A model generated the notes under the pieces. The model made no database searches, was not told where the DNA came from, and saw only the letters and a program-made list of their open reading frames with translations. Below are positions 44,775 through 56,309 of a stretch of DNA of 64,000 bases, one piece after another. Within the stretch, counting starts at the first letter, position 1, and each line of letters begins with the position of its first letter. The position numbers and the translations under genes are program-made. This DNA comes from Leptodactylus fallax (taxonomy: Eukaryota > Chordata > Amphibia > Anura > Leptodactylidae). The stretch is taken from NCBI GenBank assembly GCA_947044405.1, contig CAMRHE010000333.1, positions 372,001 through 436,000 of the forward strand. The letters are read 5' to 3'.

Positions 44775-45650
44775 CATACTTCCCAACTTTCAAAGGACAG
44801 AAAGAGGGACAGAATGTGTTGCACACTATGCGCGCCACTGCAAATTTAGCTCCACCCACTTATGTGCTGACTCCGCCCATTCTCATCCATTTTTTTTGTG
44901 CCCTCACACAGTATAATGCTCCTACAGTCACCCTAACCTTATATGCCCCTACTGTTTCCCCCCAATTGCCCCCACAGTATAAAGTCCCTCTCCTGGTGCC
45001 CCAGTTTAAACTGGGGGAAACTAGAGGGGGATATTAAACTGGGGCAGCTGAAGGGAATATTAAACTATGGGCAACTCGACGGTGACATTAAACCGTGGGG
45101 GTAGTTGGAGGGGCACAAAAAATTGGGGGCAGATGGAGTGGAAGATTAAACTGGGAGCAACTAGAGGGGGACATTAAATTGGGGTAGCTGGAGGGGGACA
45201 TTAAACCGTAAGGGTAGCTGAAGGGTGACATTAAACTGGGGCAACTAGAGGCAGACATGTCCCCCGTCAGATACTCTCATGGTTTAGTGTCCTCCTCCAG
45301 TTGCCTCCAGTTTAATGTCCCTTTCCAGTTGCTCCCAGTTTACTGTCCCCATCCAGTGACGCCAACTTTCTAATGTACCCCTCCAACTGCCCTCAGATTA
45401 ATGTCACCCTCCATCTGCCCCTCCAGTTTAATGTCCTTTTTAATCTCCCCCCAGTTTAATGTCCCCCCTCCATCTGCCCCCAGTTTCATGTCTCCCTTTC
45501 ATCTGCCCCCAGTTTAATGTTCCCCCTCCATCTGCGTCCAGTTTCAAGCCCCCCTTCATCTGCTACCAGTTTAATGTCCCCCCATCATCTGCCACCAGTT
45601 TAATGTTTCCCCTCAATTTGCCCCCAAAGTTTAACATAAAAAATAACTGA
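44775..45650. repeat. Transposon-like end with inverted-orientation minisatellite
   Basis: Starts CCATACTTCCCAACTTTCAAAGGACAGAAAGAGGGACA, as in a common amphibian/fish repeat. From 44990 to 45250 a unit of about 33 bp runs as ggggnacattaaactggggc. From 45290 to 45620 it runs as the complement, ccagtttaatgtccccctcc. The result is a 600-bp quasi-palindrome. A CRE-like GTGACGTCATC follows at about 45733. Confidence 0.6.
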
Positions 45651-45867
45651 TACTCACCTCTACTCTCTCCCCTGCTGCTCAGTCTGCAGTCTCTTCTCCT
45701 GGAATGTTCAGGGAGCTGCAGACATGATGTTAGTGACGTCATCACATCGCGCCTACAGCTCCCGGGGCTGGAGCATACTGAGGGTACAGTGGTGAAGCAG
45801 GAGCTGTCCGCGGACACCTCCAGCTTAATCATTGTGTTGAACTCAAGGACGCAGATGAGTTGAAACT

Positions 45868-45990
45868 GAGTCATTCCTCCCACATTGTAGAAAAGCAGCT
45901 TTTTTGTTGCAGATTTTTCTGCGGTTTTTTTGAGCCAAATCCAAGAGTGGCTACAAAAGAAATGGGAAATATATAGGAAGCTCTGGACCA
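45868..45990. mobile_element. Half of a palindromic MITE (GCGGAAACGCAG family)
   Basis: CACATTGTAGAAAAGCAGCT, TTTTTGTTGCAGATTTTTCTGC and TTTTGAGCCAAA match the left arm of the complete copy at 49976-50197. Confidence 0.65.
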
Positions 45991-45994
45991 ATTT

Positions 45995-46130
45995 AAGGTA
46001 TTGGTGACCGCTGGTGGTCTACTTGAAACACAGTCCAGATCCTTGTACAGGGGTTAAAAGCGGAATACTGGAGGTGGTCCTAAATCAAACCAGTTTGGTG
46101 ACACAGTAGGTCCACAACCTGCCATTCGTT
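45995..46130. repeat. Fragment of an interspersed repeat shared with 48120-48235
   Basis: CCAGATCCTTGTACAGGGGTTAA, then CAAACCAGTTTGGTGACACAGT, parallels CTGATCCCTGTAGAGGGGATTAA, then CAAACTGGTTAGGTGGCACAGT at 48128-48222. Family not assigned. Confidence 0.5.
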
Positions 46131-47740
46131 ACATTGACTAGGTATTTCTCATAATTTTTCATAGGGTGTGCTAGAACATGACAAAACATTTACTGCCACA
46201 TACATTTTTAAAGTGTCTGTTTTAGATTGACAGATTCAGAACTTTAGTCGTGGTTTGGAAGGCAGTCATAATGAACTTTAGACCGAATACTTTCTGATGG
46301 GGGTTTGTGCTGGATTCTGGCAATCACTTACTTGCCTAGGTCGGTCACCATGATAGATAATGTATCTGACATCATTAATAAATCACACAGTATTACAAGT
46401 GTTAGCGTGACGGCCCATGAATGACTAGCCATAAGCAAGGAGCAGTGAAAGGGAAAGTCAGTAGAGTACTATAACCTATTATCAATATGTGATGGATTTC
46501 ACAGAAAGCTCAGTTCTCACAAATTTACTTCTCTACATTTTTCTTCAGGAGCTAAAAGACTTTCTCTAATAAAGAAGCAACATGGCAGAGCTTAAAATGT
46601 CCAAGAACTTTGCAAGGGATGAATAATTGCTTCCTGTGACGGAACATGGTGAGGAAAGCTCATAGCAGTAATGAGATTCAATTGTTCTGCAGACATGGGC
46701 AACATCTGCAAGTAATATGGACACAAACAAAGAGGATGTCATTTAGGCTAAGGCTGTAGTCATTTGTAAGATATTTAAGAATAGCTCGCCAGTATGACGG
46801 CTTTACAGTAGTAGTATTGTTTGTATTCTCAGGGGTGTCATTTACTAGAACACTTCTTTAAGCAGATTTATTCCTTCATCTTTACCTCAGCTCACTTCCT
46901 AACCCTTGTCCTGCATGTGTTCATTGAAAAAAAAGACAGAGCATATGTAACAATTCAATATTAGAGTCCCCTCTTGAAAAGAAGCTGACCTGGCTTTTAT
47001 GGGGAAAATATAATATTAGATGCCAGATATGCAAATGAATGATTGAATGTAATACAATGACCTGTGCAAAATCATTTATTTGACAGCTACTCCTCCTGAC
47101 CGCCCTTTACAAATGCAGACTTGGCTTGGCCAAGCATGCATGTGTTCTCAATAGGGAGAGAGGAATAAACTGCTGCCAGACATCAAATGATGATGGCTTA
47201 TTTCTCTTGAGAAGGAAAGGATTGAGCATGACTCTTTACATGACTCTTCATTTGCCAGACATCTGCTGCTCATGAAGATTCAGGGAACTATCATACACAT
47301 AGAAAGGTCATCCTGTCCTCTGATTGGCGGATTTGGCTAACATTCTTCTTATACTGTATGTATTACTATGCTAAGTGGTTTGCCTATTTCTGATGAAGTT
47401 GATGGAGTGAAACTGAGAGATTTATTCACGGAGGACTTAAGATTTTATTTTAATCAGCAGTAAAATCAGCTGTAAAACCTTTAAAAAAAATAAAAAAGTG
47501 AAGCCTTATATTGCTCAGCAGATTCTAAAACATACAAAGAATATATACATTTGCTCTGCTGATGCTAAAACCCTGATGGGGGATCACAATAACATTCTTC
47601 TTGTAAGTAACCTACCACAGGAGCCATGTGTATAATATCTTCCTATTTGTAACAATGGTGGCTTTCTCCTCCTGCTGTTGATGGAACTGGATCCATCCAT
47701 AGGGTCCCTCTAAACAACTTGAGAATTTAATAGACACACC
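46131..47740. other. Repeat-poor, AT-rich non-coding block
   Basis: No repeat termini, minisatellite or coding frame stands out over about 1.6 kb, unlike the rest of the window. 46980-47110 has an octamer-like ATGCAAAT in a homeodomain-motif-rich setting. It is the best candidate here for host non-coding DNA. Confidence 0.45.
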
Positions 47741-47744
47741 TGGA

Positions 47745-48235
47745 CACCCTTCAAGCAATCCCGGTCCAATCTGGTCCATTTAAACCTGCTCAGCCCTCCG
47801 CACTGTGCCTGAGCAACATAGGTTCTTGGTTTTCCAGTTCCTGCGAGAGTTTTGTGCTTGTATTCCTGATTGATCTTCCATTTTCTGTCCTTGGTCTGAA
47901 TTCTGTCTCCACTTCTGATATTGTTCCTGATCTGCTGTTACTCCGTATTTGACCTTTTGGCTTTTCATCGCACTGTATCTCCACTGCTTGCCCCTACTGC
48001 AGTCAACCACGCTTTGCCTGATCCTCTGGTACATCACAACATCATCTCTGACTTTTGAGTCAGCTGAGACCTACACAGGGATTACTCCTAGAGGTAGCGG
48101 TCTGGTGGTCCCCTGCAGCAAAGACCTGATCCCTGTAGAGGGGATTAAGGGTGAAAACCAGGGAACCATTCAGAGAGTGCCCTCAGAAGTAGCCCAGAGT
48201 CAAACTGGTTAGGTGGCACAGTGAGCCCATGATCC
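47745..48235 (+). repeat. Interspersed repeat, LTR-like composition
   Basis: A pyrimidine-rich stretch (CCTGATTGATC, TTGTTCCTGATCTGC, GACCTTTTGGC) followed by GTGGTCCCCTGCAGCAAAGACCTGATCC resembles the promoter-distal part of amphibian LTR or LINE 5' regions. Its 3' part recurs at 45995-46130. No coding frame. Confidence 0.4.
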
Positions 48236-48994
48236 ACTGTCCATACACTCTTCCTCTTACACGAGATATACTGATCCACACAACAGAACACTGAAAATGG
48301 CTCCCACTAGCTACGCTCATAGCTGCGCAGATTTCCAGTATCATTTATGCAGATTTCTGGTGTAAATGATATTAGATCTGGAGTAAGTAATGGCTCCATC
48401 CCCTGCATTCCCACACCACACGCAAAAAGGAAAAAGTTGCACATTTTTGGTGTAAATTTGCTACTGGTGTATGAGGCAAATTAAACCTGCACCTTTTTTT
48501 TTACTTTGATATAAAATTTTTAGCGTTTATTGAAAGCTCTGTATACAGTAATGGGTGTATTTGCAAAATAGAGCAAAATAAGGCATGTATCCATTCTCCA
48601 TTGGTCTGTGGGAAAAAATTATATTTCTAAACACTCATCTAAAATCTATAGGACCATACAGATACAAACAGCATGCTGCCTTGAGTAATGGAAGTGGAAA
48701 TAAGCCCTAATATTGTATAGGGATGGCCTAGAATATTACATGCCACAATCCCACAATTTTTACCCATGAACCATGCAACTTCATTCTGTCCTGCAAAGGA
48801 CACAGACTTAGAGAGTATTGGAGACAATTGTCTCCCTAACAGTCTCCTGGTCCATCTCCTCAGCAGATATATAGACTTAACACATGTATAGAAAAACATC
48901 TGTTTGTTGCAGATGCAATTCAAGTGATTTTTAGGTATCTGTGTGAATCAGGACATAAATTTATTATATTTAGCAAATTAAATGATGTTAAAAT

Positions 48995-49130
48995 AACCTA
49001 CAATTATTTATTTATTTTGCATCATCATATTCCGCAGCGCTTTACAGACATTGTCAATCACTGTCCCATATACACTGAACCTGCAAACCAATCATAAACA
49101 CCAGGAATATGTAATTACCCATTACCAGGC
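48995..49130. repeat. LINE/SINE-like tail, third copy
   Basis: ATTATTTATTTATTTTGCATC, ATATTCCGCAGCGCTTTACAGACATTG. Same family as the inverted pair at 19860-20035. Confidence 0.6.
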
Positions 49131-49975
49131 CTACTCTTGTCTTAGCCTACACATTGGTTACAGAGAAATGTATATACTAAGTGTTTAAGTTTTATACAAT
49201 GAGATCAGTATTTACTAGAAAAATGAAAGAATCCAAACATGATGAAATATTAATGTTCTCCTACAGTGTTAGGAATTTCCGTGGAAAAAAACACCAAAAT
49301 CTCCTCTGTCTGTTGAATGGAGTTTTTTTATTGTTTTGTCAAAGACCTCCAGGCTAGCGGTAATGTTAAATACAGCGCAGGCAGATGTTTTCCTTATTAC
49401 TAGAAGCATTTGCTGGAAGTGATCTCATCAAATAGAAGACTACAAAATACCTCCGCCTGGGGATAATGCTTAAATATGGACTCTTCCTAAAACAAAGTGA
49501 AGATTGACTCTTACTAATATCTTATAGTGGGTTATCTGATGAGTTTATTAAGAAAATGAGTCTGACTATGGAATTTTATGTTTCATGTTCTAGGGATATT
49601 CCAAGCCTTAAAGGGTGATCCACCTTGTAATATTAATGACCTATCTTAGGACAGGCTAGCTGTGGGGACTGACAACCAGGATCCCCATAAATCAGCTGTT
49701 CCAGGACAGCACAGCTCCTGGTACATGCTGGGAACCGCATTGTTCACAAGCTGTACAAAGCGTAGCATGGGCTTTAGGCACTGCAGCACTGTCCCATTTA
49801 AGTCTACGGGACAGCACTGCAGTGCTGTCTGGTGAGTGAGCAGCGCAGCTCTGGCATGTAAACATTTTTGGGAACTGTACTGTCCCAGACAGCTGATCTC
49901 TGGGGGTCTCAGTTGTCGGACCACCGCAGATCTAATTTTTCTGGACACCAATATTACAAAGGCTGATAACCCCTT
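49131..49975. other. No feature seen
   Basis: No gene or clear repeat terminus. 49620-49960 has the composition of a TTAA-type MITE interior (GGACAGGCTAGC..GACTGACAACCAGGATCC) with GATAACCCCTTTAG at its right end, so a decayed copy is possible. Confidence 0.35.
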
Positions 49976-50197
49976 TAGCCTGAGGCCCCACATTGCGGAA
50001 ACGCAGCTTTTTTTGTAGCAGATTTTGCTGCATTTTTTTGAGGAAAAGCCAGAAGAGTATTTAGCAGAAGGTAGAAGTATAAGAGTTTACTATATATTTC
50101 CCATTCCTTTTGTAGCCATTTTTGGCTTTGGCTCAAAAAACCGCAGCAAAATCGGCAACTAAAAAAGCTGCGTTTCCGCAATATGGGGCCTCAGCCT
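49976..50197. mobile_element. Complete palindromic MITE (GCGGAAACGCAG family)
   Basis: The left arm TAGCCTGAGGCCCCACATTGCGGAAACGCAGC and the right arm GCTGCGTTTCCGCAATATGGGGCCTCAGCCTTA are inverted copies with an inner GCAGATTTTGCTGC / GCAGCAAAATCGGC pair. Total about 222 bp. Half copies lie at 45868 and 60541. No transposase; superfamily not assigned. Confidence 0.8.
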
Positions 50198-50642
50198 TAA
50201 GAAGCAAGCTTGTAACTATGTGTGCATTAAGAAAAAAAAAGCATATTGTATCATCACCCTTTCAATCCACTCTACAGTGTGTTTAAGTCATGAAAAAGAT
50301 TGCTCCTTCCAAACACTGGTCAGCTCCTATGCTGTACTTAACATGTTACCACATCTGCATTGCCAGTTTGTTTCTTTTAATACCCAGAAAGCCCATTTAA
50401 TATTACTGTCTGTACACAGATAATTCAGCTTGGCCCTTGATGTGCTTTTTCTCATTGTCACTGCCATAACAAGTGATGGCAAGTAAACACTAGAGGGGGT
50501 TCACAATGTTACTGCTTTGTTATTAGCTCAGCAATGAATGATCTTACTCTCCTTTAATCACAGGAGAGCTGACAGCCTTTTTAATTATATGCTGTCTTCT
50601 GTTCTCAAGAGGGCTGACTTGCTTGTGCGTATATATTATATA

Positions 50643-50914
50643 CAGTACAGACCAAAAGTTTGGACACACCTTCTCATTCCAAGAGTTTTCTGTATTTTCA
50701 TGACTATAAAAATTGTAGATTCACACTGAAGGCATCAAAACTATGAATTAACACATGTGGAATTATATACTTAACAAAAAAGTGTGAAACAACTGAAAAT
50801 ATGTCTTATATTCTAGGTTCTTCAAAGTAGCCACCTTTTGCTTTGATTACTGCTTTGCACACTCTTGGCATTCTCTTGATGAGCTTCAAGAGGTAGTCAC
50901 CTGAAATGGTTTTC
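50643..50914 (+). repeat. T1 left terminal inverted repeat
   Basis: Very close to the complement of 52001-52272, differing at only a few positions (for example ACACATGTGG versus ACACGTGG, and TTAACAAAAAAG versus TTAACCCAAAAAAG). Its inner third is the antisense of the end of the transposase gene. Confidence 0.92.
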
Positions 50915-51056
50915 ACTTCACAGGTGTGCCCTGTCAGGTTTAATAACTGGGATTTCTTGCCTTATAAATGGGGTTGGGACCATCAGTTGTGTTGTTCAGA
51001 AGTCAGGTGGATACACAGCTGATAGTCCTACTGAATGGAGTGTTAGAATTTGTATT

Positions 51057-52109
51057 ATGGCAAGAAAAAAGCAGCTAAGTATAGAAAAACGAGTGGCCAT
51101 CATTACTTTAAGAAATGAAGGTCAGTCAGTCCGAAAAATTGGGAAAACTTTGAAAGTGTCCCCAAGTGCAGTGGCCAAAACCATCAAGTGCTACAAAGAA
51201 ACTGGCTCACATGAGGACCGCCCCAGGAAAGGAAGACCAAGAGTCACCTCTGCTGCGGAGGATAAGTTCATCCAAGTCACCAGCCTCAGAAATCGCAGGT
51301 TAACAGCAGCTCAGATTAGAGACCAGGTCAATTCCACACAGAGTTCTAGCAGCAGACACATCTCTACAACAACTGTTAAGAGGAGACTGTGTGCAGCAGG
51401 CCTTCATGGTAAAATAGCTGCTAGGAAACCACTGCTAAGGACAGGCAACAAGCAGAAGAGACTTGTTTGGGCTAAAGAACACAAGGAATGGACATTAGAC
51501 CTGTGGAAATCTGTGCTGTGGTCTGATGAGTCCAAATTTGAGATCTTTGGGTCCAACCACAGTGTCTTTGTGCGATGCAGAAAAGGTGAACGAATGGACT
51601 CTACATGCCTGGTTCCCACCGTGAAGCATGGAGGAGGAGGTGTGATGGTGTGGGGGTGCTTTGCTGGTGACACTGTTGGGGATTTATTCAAAATTGAAGG
51701 AATACTGAACCAGCATGGTTACCACAGCATCTTGCAGCGGCATGCTATTCCATCCGGTTTGCGTTTAGTTGGACCATCATTTATTTTTCAACAGGACAAT
51801 GACCCCAAACACACCTCCAGACTGTGTAAGGGCTATTTGACCAAGAAGGAGAGTGATGGGGTGCTACGCCAGATGACCTGGCCTCCACAGTCACCAGACC
51901 TGAACCCAATCGAGATGGTTTGGGGTGAGCTGGAGCGCAGAGTGAAGGCAAAAGGGCCAACAAGTGCTAAGCATCTCTGGGAACTCCTTCAAGACTGTTG
52001 GAAGACCATTTCAGGTAACTACCTCTTGAAGCTCATCAAGAGAATGCCAAGAGTGTGCAAAGCAGTAATCAAAGCAAAAGGTGGCTACCTTGAAGAACCT
52101 AGAATATAA
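51057..52109 (+). CDS. Tc1-family transposase, intact (350 aa)
   Basis: Cut-and-paste transposase that binds the terminal repeats and inserts at TA. N-terminal paired-type helix-turn-helix pair: KRVAIITLRNEGQSVRKIGK..SPSAVAKTIK (residues about 10-45), then RKGRPRVTS and a second HTH to about residue 115 (RRLCAAGLHG). The DDE domain has Asp in LWSDESKFEIFG (about 160), Asp in [10 protein letters not shown] (about 250) and Glu in [15 protein letters not shown] (about 286), giving D-D34-E, plus the HGGGGVMVWGCF glycine-rich box. ATG follows TGTATT and there are no stops. The last ~36 codons lie inside the right terminal repeat. Possibly active; only a test could show it. Confidence 0.96.
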   Translation: MARKKQLSIEKRVAIITLRNEGQSVRKIGKTLKVSPSAVAKTIKCYKETGSHEDRPRKGRPRVTSAAEDKFIQVTSLRNRRLTAAQIRDQVNSTQSSSSRHISTTTVKRRLCAAGLHGKIAARKPLLRTGNKQKRLVWAKEHKEWTLDLWKSVLWSDESKFEIFGSNHSVFVRCRKGERMDSTCLVPTVKHGGGGVMVWGCFAGDTVGDLFKIEGILNQHGYHSILQRHAIPSGLRLVGPSFIFQQDNDPKHTSRLCKGYLTKKESDGVLRQMTWPPQSPDLNPIEMVWGELERRVKAKGPTSAKHLWELLQDCWKTISGNYLLKLIKRMPRVCKAVIKAKGGYLEEPRI

Positions 52110-52272
52110 GACATATTTTCAGTTGTTTCACACTTTTTTGGGTTAAGTATATAATTCCACGTGTTAATTCATAGTTTTGATGCCTTCAGTGTGAATCTAC
52201 AATTTTTATAGTCATGAAAATACAGAAAACTCTTGGAATGAGAAGGTGTGTCCAAACTTTTGGTCTGTACTG
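52001..52272 (-). repeat. T1 right terminal inverted repeat, overlapping the gene end
   Basis: The complement of the left repeat. It starts within the transposase coding sequence and includes its stop (52107-52109). Sequence constraint on the transposase C-terminus is therefore mirrored in the left repeat. Confidence 0.92.
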
Positions 52273-52596
52273 TATATACAGTGGGGGAAAAAAGTATTTA
52301 GTCAGCCACCAATTGTGCAAGTTCTCCCACACTACGAGAGACAAAATGAGAAAACATATCTAGGAAATCACATTGTCTGATTTTTTAAGAATTTATTTGC
52401 AAATTATGGTGGAAAATAAGTATTTGGTCACTTACAAACAAGCAAGATTTCTGGCTCTCACAGACCTGTAACTTCTTCTTTAAGAGGCTCCTCTGTCCTC
52501 TACTCATTACCTGTAGTAATGGCACCTGTTTGAAATTGTTATAAGTATAAAAGACACCTGTCCACAACCTCAAACACTCACACTCCAAACTCCACT

Positions 52597-53619
52597 ATGG
52601 TGAAGACCAAAGAGCTCTGGAAGGACACCAGAAACAAAATTGTAGACCTGCACCAGGCTGGGAAGACTGAATCTGCAATAGGCAAGCAGCTTGGTGTGAA
52701 GAAGTCAACTGTGGGAGCAGTAATTAGAAAATGGAAGACATACAAGACCACTGATAATCTCCGTCGATCAGGGGCTCCACACAAGATCTCACCCCGTGGC
52801 ATCAATATGATCACAAGAACGGTGAGCAAAAATCCCAGAACCACACGGGGGGACCTAGCGAATGACTTGCAGAAAGCTGGATCTAACATAACAAAGGCTA
52901 CCATCAGTAACACACTACGCCGCCAGGGACTCAGATTCTGCAGTGCCAGACGTGTCCCCCTGCTTAAGCCGGTACATATCCAGGCCCGTTTGAAGTTTAC
53001 TAGAGAGCATTTGGATGTTCCAGAAGAGTATTGGGAGAATGTCATATGGTCAGATATAACCAAAGCAGAACTGTTTGGTAGAAACACAATTCGTCGTGAT
53101 TGGAGGAGAGTGAATGCTGATTTGCATCCAAAGAACACCATACCTACTGGGAAGCATGGGGATGGCAACATCATGTTTTGGGGCTGTTTCTCTGCAAAGG
53201 GACCAGGACGACTGATCCATGTACATGAAAGAATGAATGTGGCCATGTATTGTGAGATTTTGAGTTCAAACCTCCTTCCATCAGCAAGGGCATTGAAGAT
53301 GAAACGTGGCTGGGTCTTTCAGCATGACAATGATCCCAAGCACACTGCCTTGGCAACAAAGGAGTGGCTTCGTAAGAAGCATTTCAAGGTCCTGGAGTGG
53401 CCTAGCCAGTCTGCAGATCTCATCCCCATAGAAAACCTTTGAAGGGAGTTGAAAGACCGTGTTGCCCAGTGACAGCCCCAAAACATCACTGCTCTAGAGG
53501 AGATCTGCATGGAGGAATGGGCCAACATACCAGCAACAGTGTGTGCCAACCTTTTGAAGACTTACAGAAAATGTTTGACCTCTCTCATTGCCAACAAAGG
53601 ATATATAACAAAGTATTGA
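52597..53619 (+). pseudogene. T2 Tc1 transposase, two nonsense codons
   Basis: About 340 codons. HTH part [20 protein letters not shown].. and [12 protein letters not shown] are present. First catalytic Asp in [11 protein letters not shown] and second in HDNDPKHTA. The catalytic Glu region reads [10 protein letters not shown] instead of the usual [13 protein letters not shown] at 53440-53442 replaces the Trp after ENL, and TGA at 53470-53472 follows. After these the frame continues to the family end (ANKGYITKY, stop 53617-53619). Inactive. Confidence 0.92.
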
Positions 53620-53645
53620 TATGAACTTTTGTTATTGACCAAATA

Positions 53646-55282
<1,637 letters not shown>

Positions 55283-55496
55283 TACTTATTTTCCACCATA
55301 ATTTGCAAATAAATTCTTTAAAAATCAGACAATGTGACTTTCTGGATTTGTTTTCTCATTTTGTCTCTCATAGTTGAGGTCTACCTATGATGACAATTAC
55401 AGGCTTCTCTCATCTTTTTAAGTGGGAGAACTTGCACAACTGGTGGCTGACTAAATACTTTTTTTTTCACACTGTATATATATATTTATATATTAT

Positions 55497-56307
55497 ATAT
55501 ATTTCTTATTCTTTCTGCAGCAGCAAAGATGGTAAGTAGCTCCGCCTTCTTTCCCTCTAGGACCGGCCAACCTAGGTAGCAGTGAAACAGTTAATTTGCA
55601 TAATTGATGGTATAAGAACCCCCTTTCTCACTACTTCTACCATTCTGGCCTACCTGGATAAAACCAAGAATTTCAGGATAGAAGAAAACTTATTTGTACT
55701 TTTTACAGGCACTAGGAAAGGGATGAAATCCGATAAAGACAATAGTGGATCAAGTCCACTATTTTTGAAGCCTACAAATTAGCAAATCTCTCTTCGTCAA
55801 ATGCACCAAAGCGGCATTCTACACGCTCCACAGCAAGCTCTTGAGCTGAAAATGCACAAGTATCTATCTTGGATATTTGTAATGCTGCTTCTTGGAGTTC
55901 CTCTTCTACACTGATCGAACATTATCATCAGGACGTCGACTCTGAGGAACCAGCCTTTGGCACAGCCCTAAGGTTTCCAAATGATGATATTCCCTCCCCC
56001 TTAGGTAGCTAGCTAGGTCCCATCTGTGCTGCCACAGAACAAAAAGAAATACAAAAATGGGTCTCACCTGAAATTTTGCTTTCTTTGAGTGCAAGGCAGC
56101 ACAAGTATACCTTCCCAACTTAAGAAAAAAAACTCGTCCAGTAAAAACACAAGGAAATAGCGAAAAGGGAGGGTTCTTAACTATGCTAATTACTGTTTCA
56201 TTGCTACCTAGGGCCAGTCCGAGAGGGATAGAAGCGGGGCTACCTACCATCTGTGCTGCCTTGAACTCAAAGAAAGCAAAATTTCAGATAAGACTCAATT
56301 TTGTATA
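55497..56307 (+). mobile_element. DIRS1-like element fragment (recombinase end and terminal repeat)
   Basis: Coding remains of a tyrosine recombinase (55655-56022) are followed by CTAGGTCCCATCTGTGCTGCC, AATGGGTCTCACCTGAAATTTTGC and a foldback of about 220 bp (56067-56290: TTTGCTTTCTTTGAGTGCAAGG..CTTGAACTCAAAGAAAGCAAA). A related piece precedes it (55515-55640: GTAGCAGTGAAACAGTTAATT). The right side is cut by insertion of T4 at 56308. Confidence 0.65.
55655..56022 (+). pseudogene. DIRS1-like tyrosine recombinase C-terminal fragment
   Basis: First frame: ENLFVLFTGTRKGMKSDKDN (55680-55740). After a frame change before about 55770: APKRHSTRSTASS (H-x-x-R box, 55806-55845), a TGA in place of the usual Trp, then DICNAASWSSSSTLIEHYHQ (the Tyr nucleophile near 55925) and ..DIPSPLGS, stop at about 56020. 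This order and spacing match DIRS1-group recombinases. The N-terminal part with the first catalytic Arg is missing. It is distinct from the Ngaro recombinase at 31380-32280. Confidence 0.7.
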
Positions 56308-56309
56308 TA

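Larger units (their letters stand above)
50643..52272 (+). mobile_element. Tc1 transposon T1, apparently complete
   Basis: Ends CAGTACAGACC...GGTCTGTACTG between TA dinucleotides (50641-50642 and 52273-52274). Length 1630 bp, usual for Tc1. The inverted repeats are about 272 bp (50643-50914 and 52001-52272) and nearly identical, so the insertion is young. The transposase gene is uninterrupted. Six bases of (TA) repeat separate it from T2. Confidence 0.96.

Noticed and set aside
52578..53246. 222-codon minus-strand frame opposite the T2 transposase (and its twin at 56907-57575)
   Set aside because: Antisense shadow of the transposase gene; seen in both family members in the same register because the codon usage lacks antisense stops.
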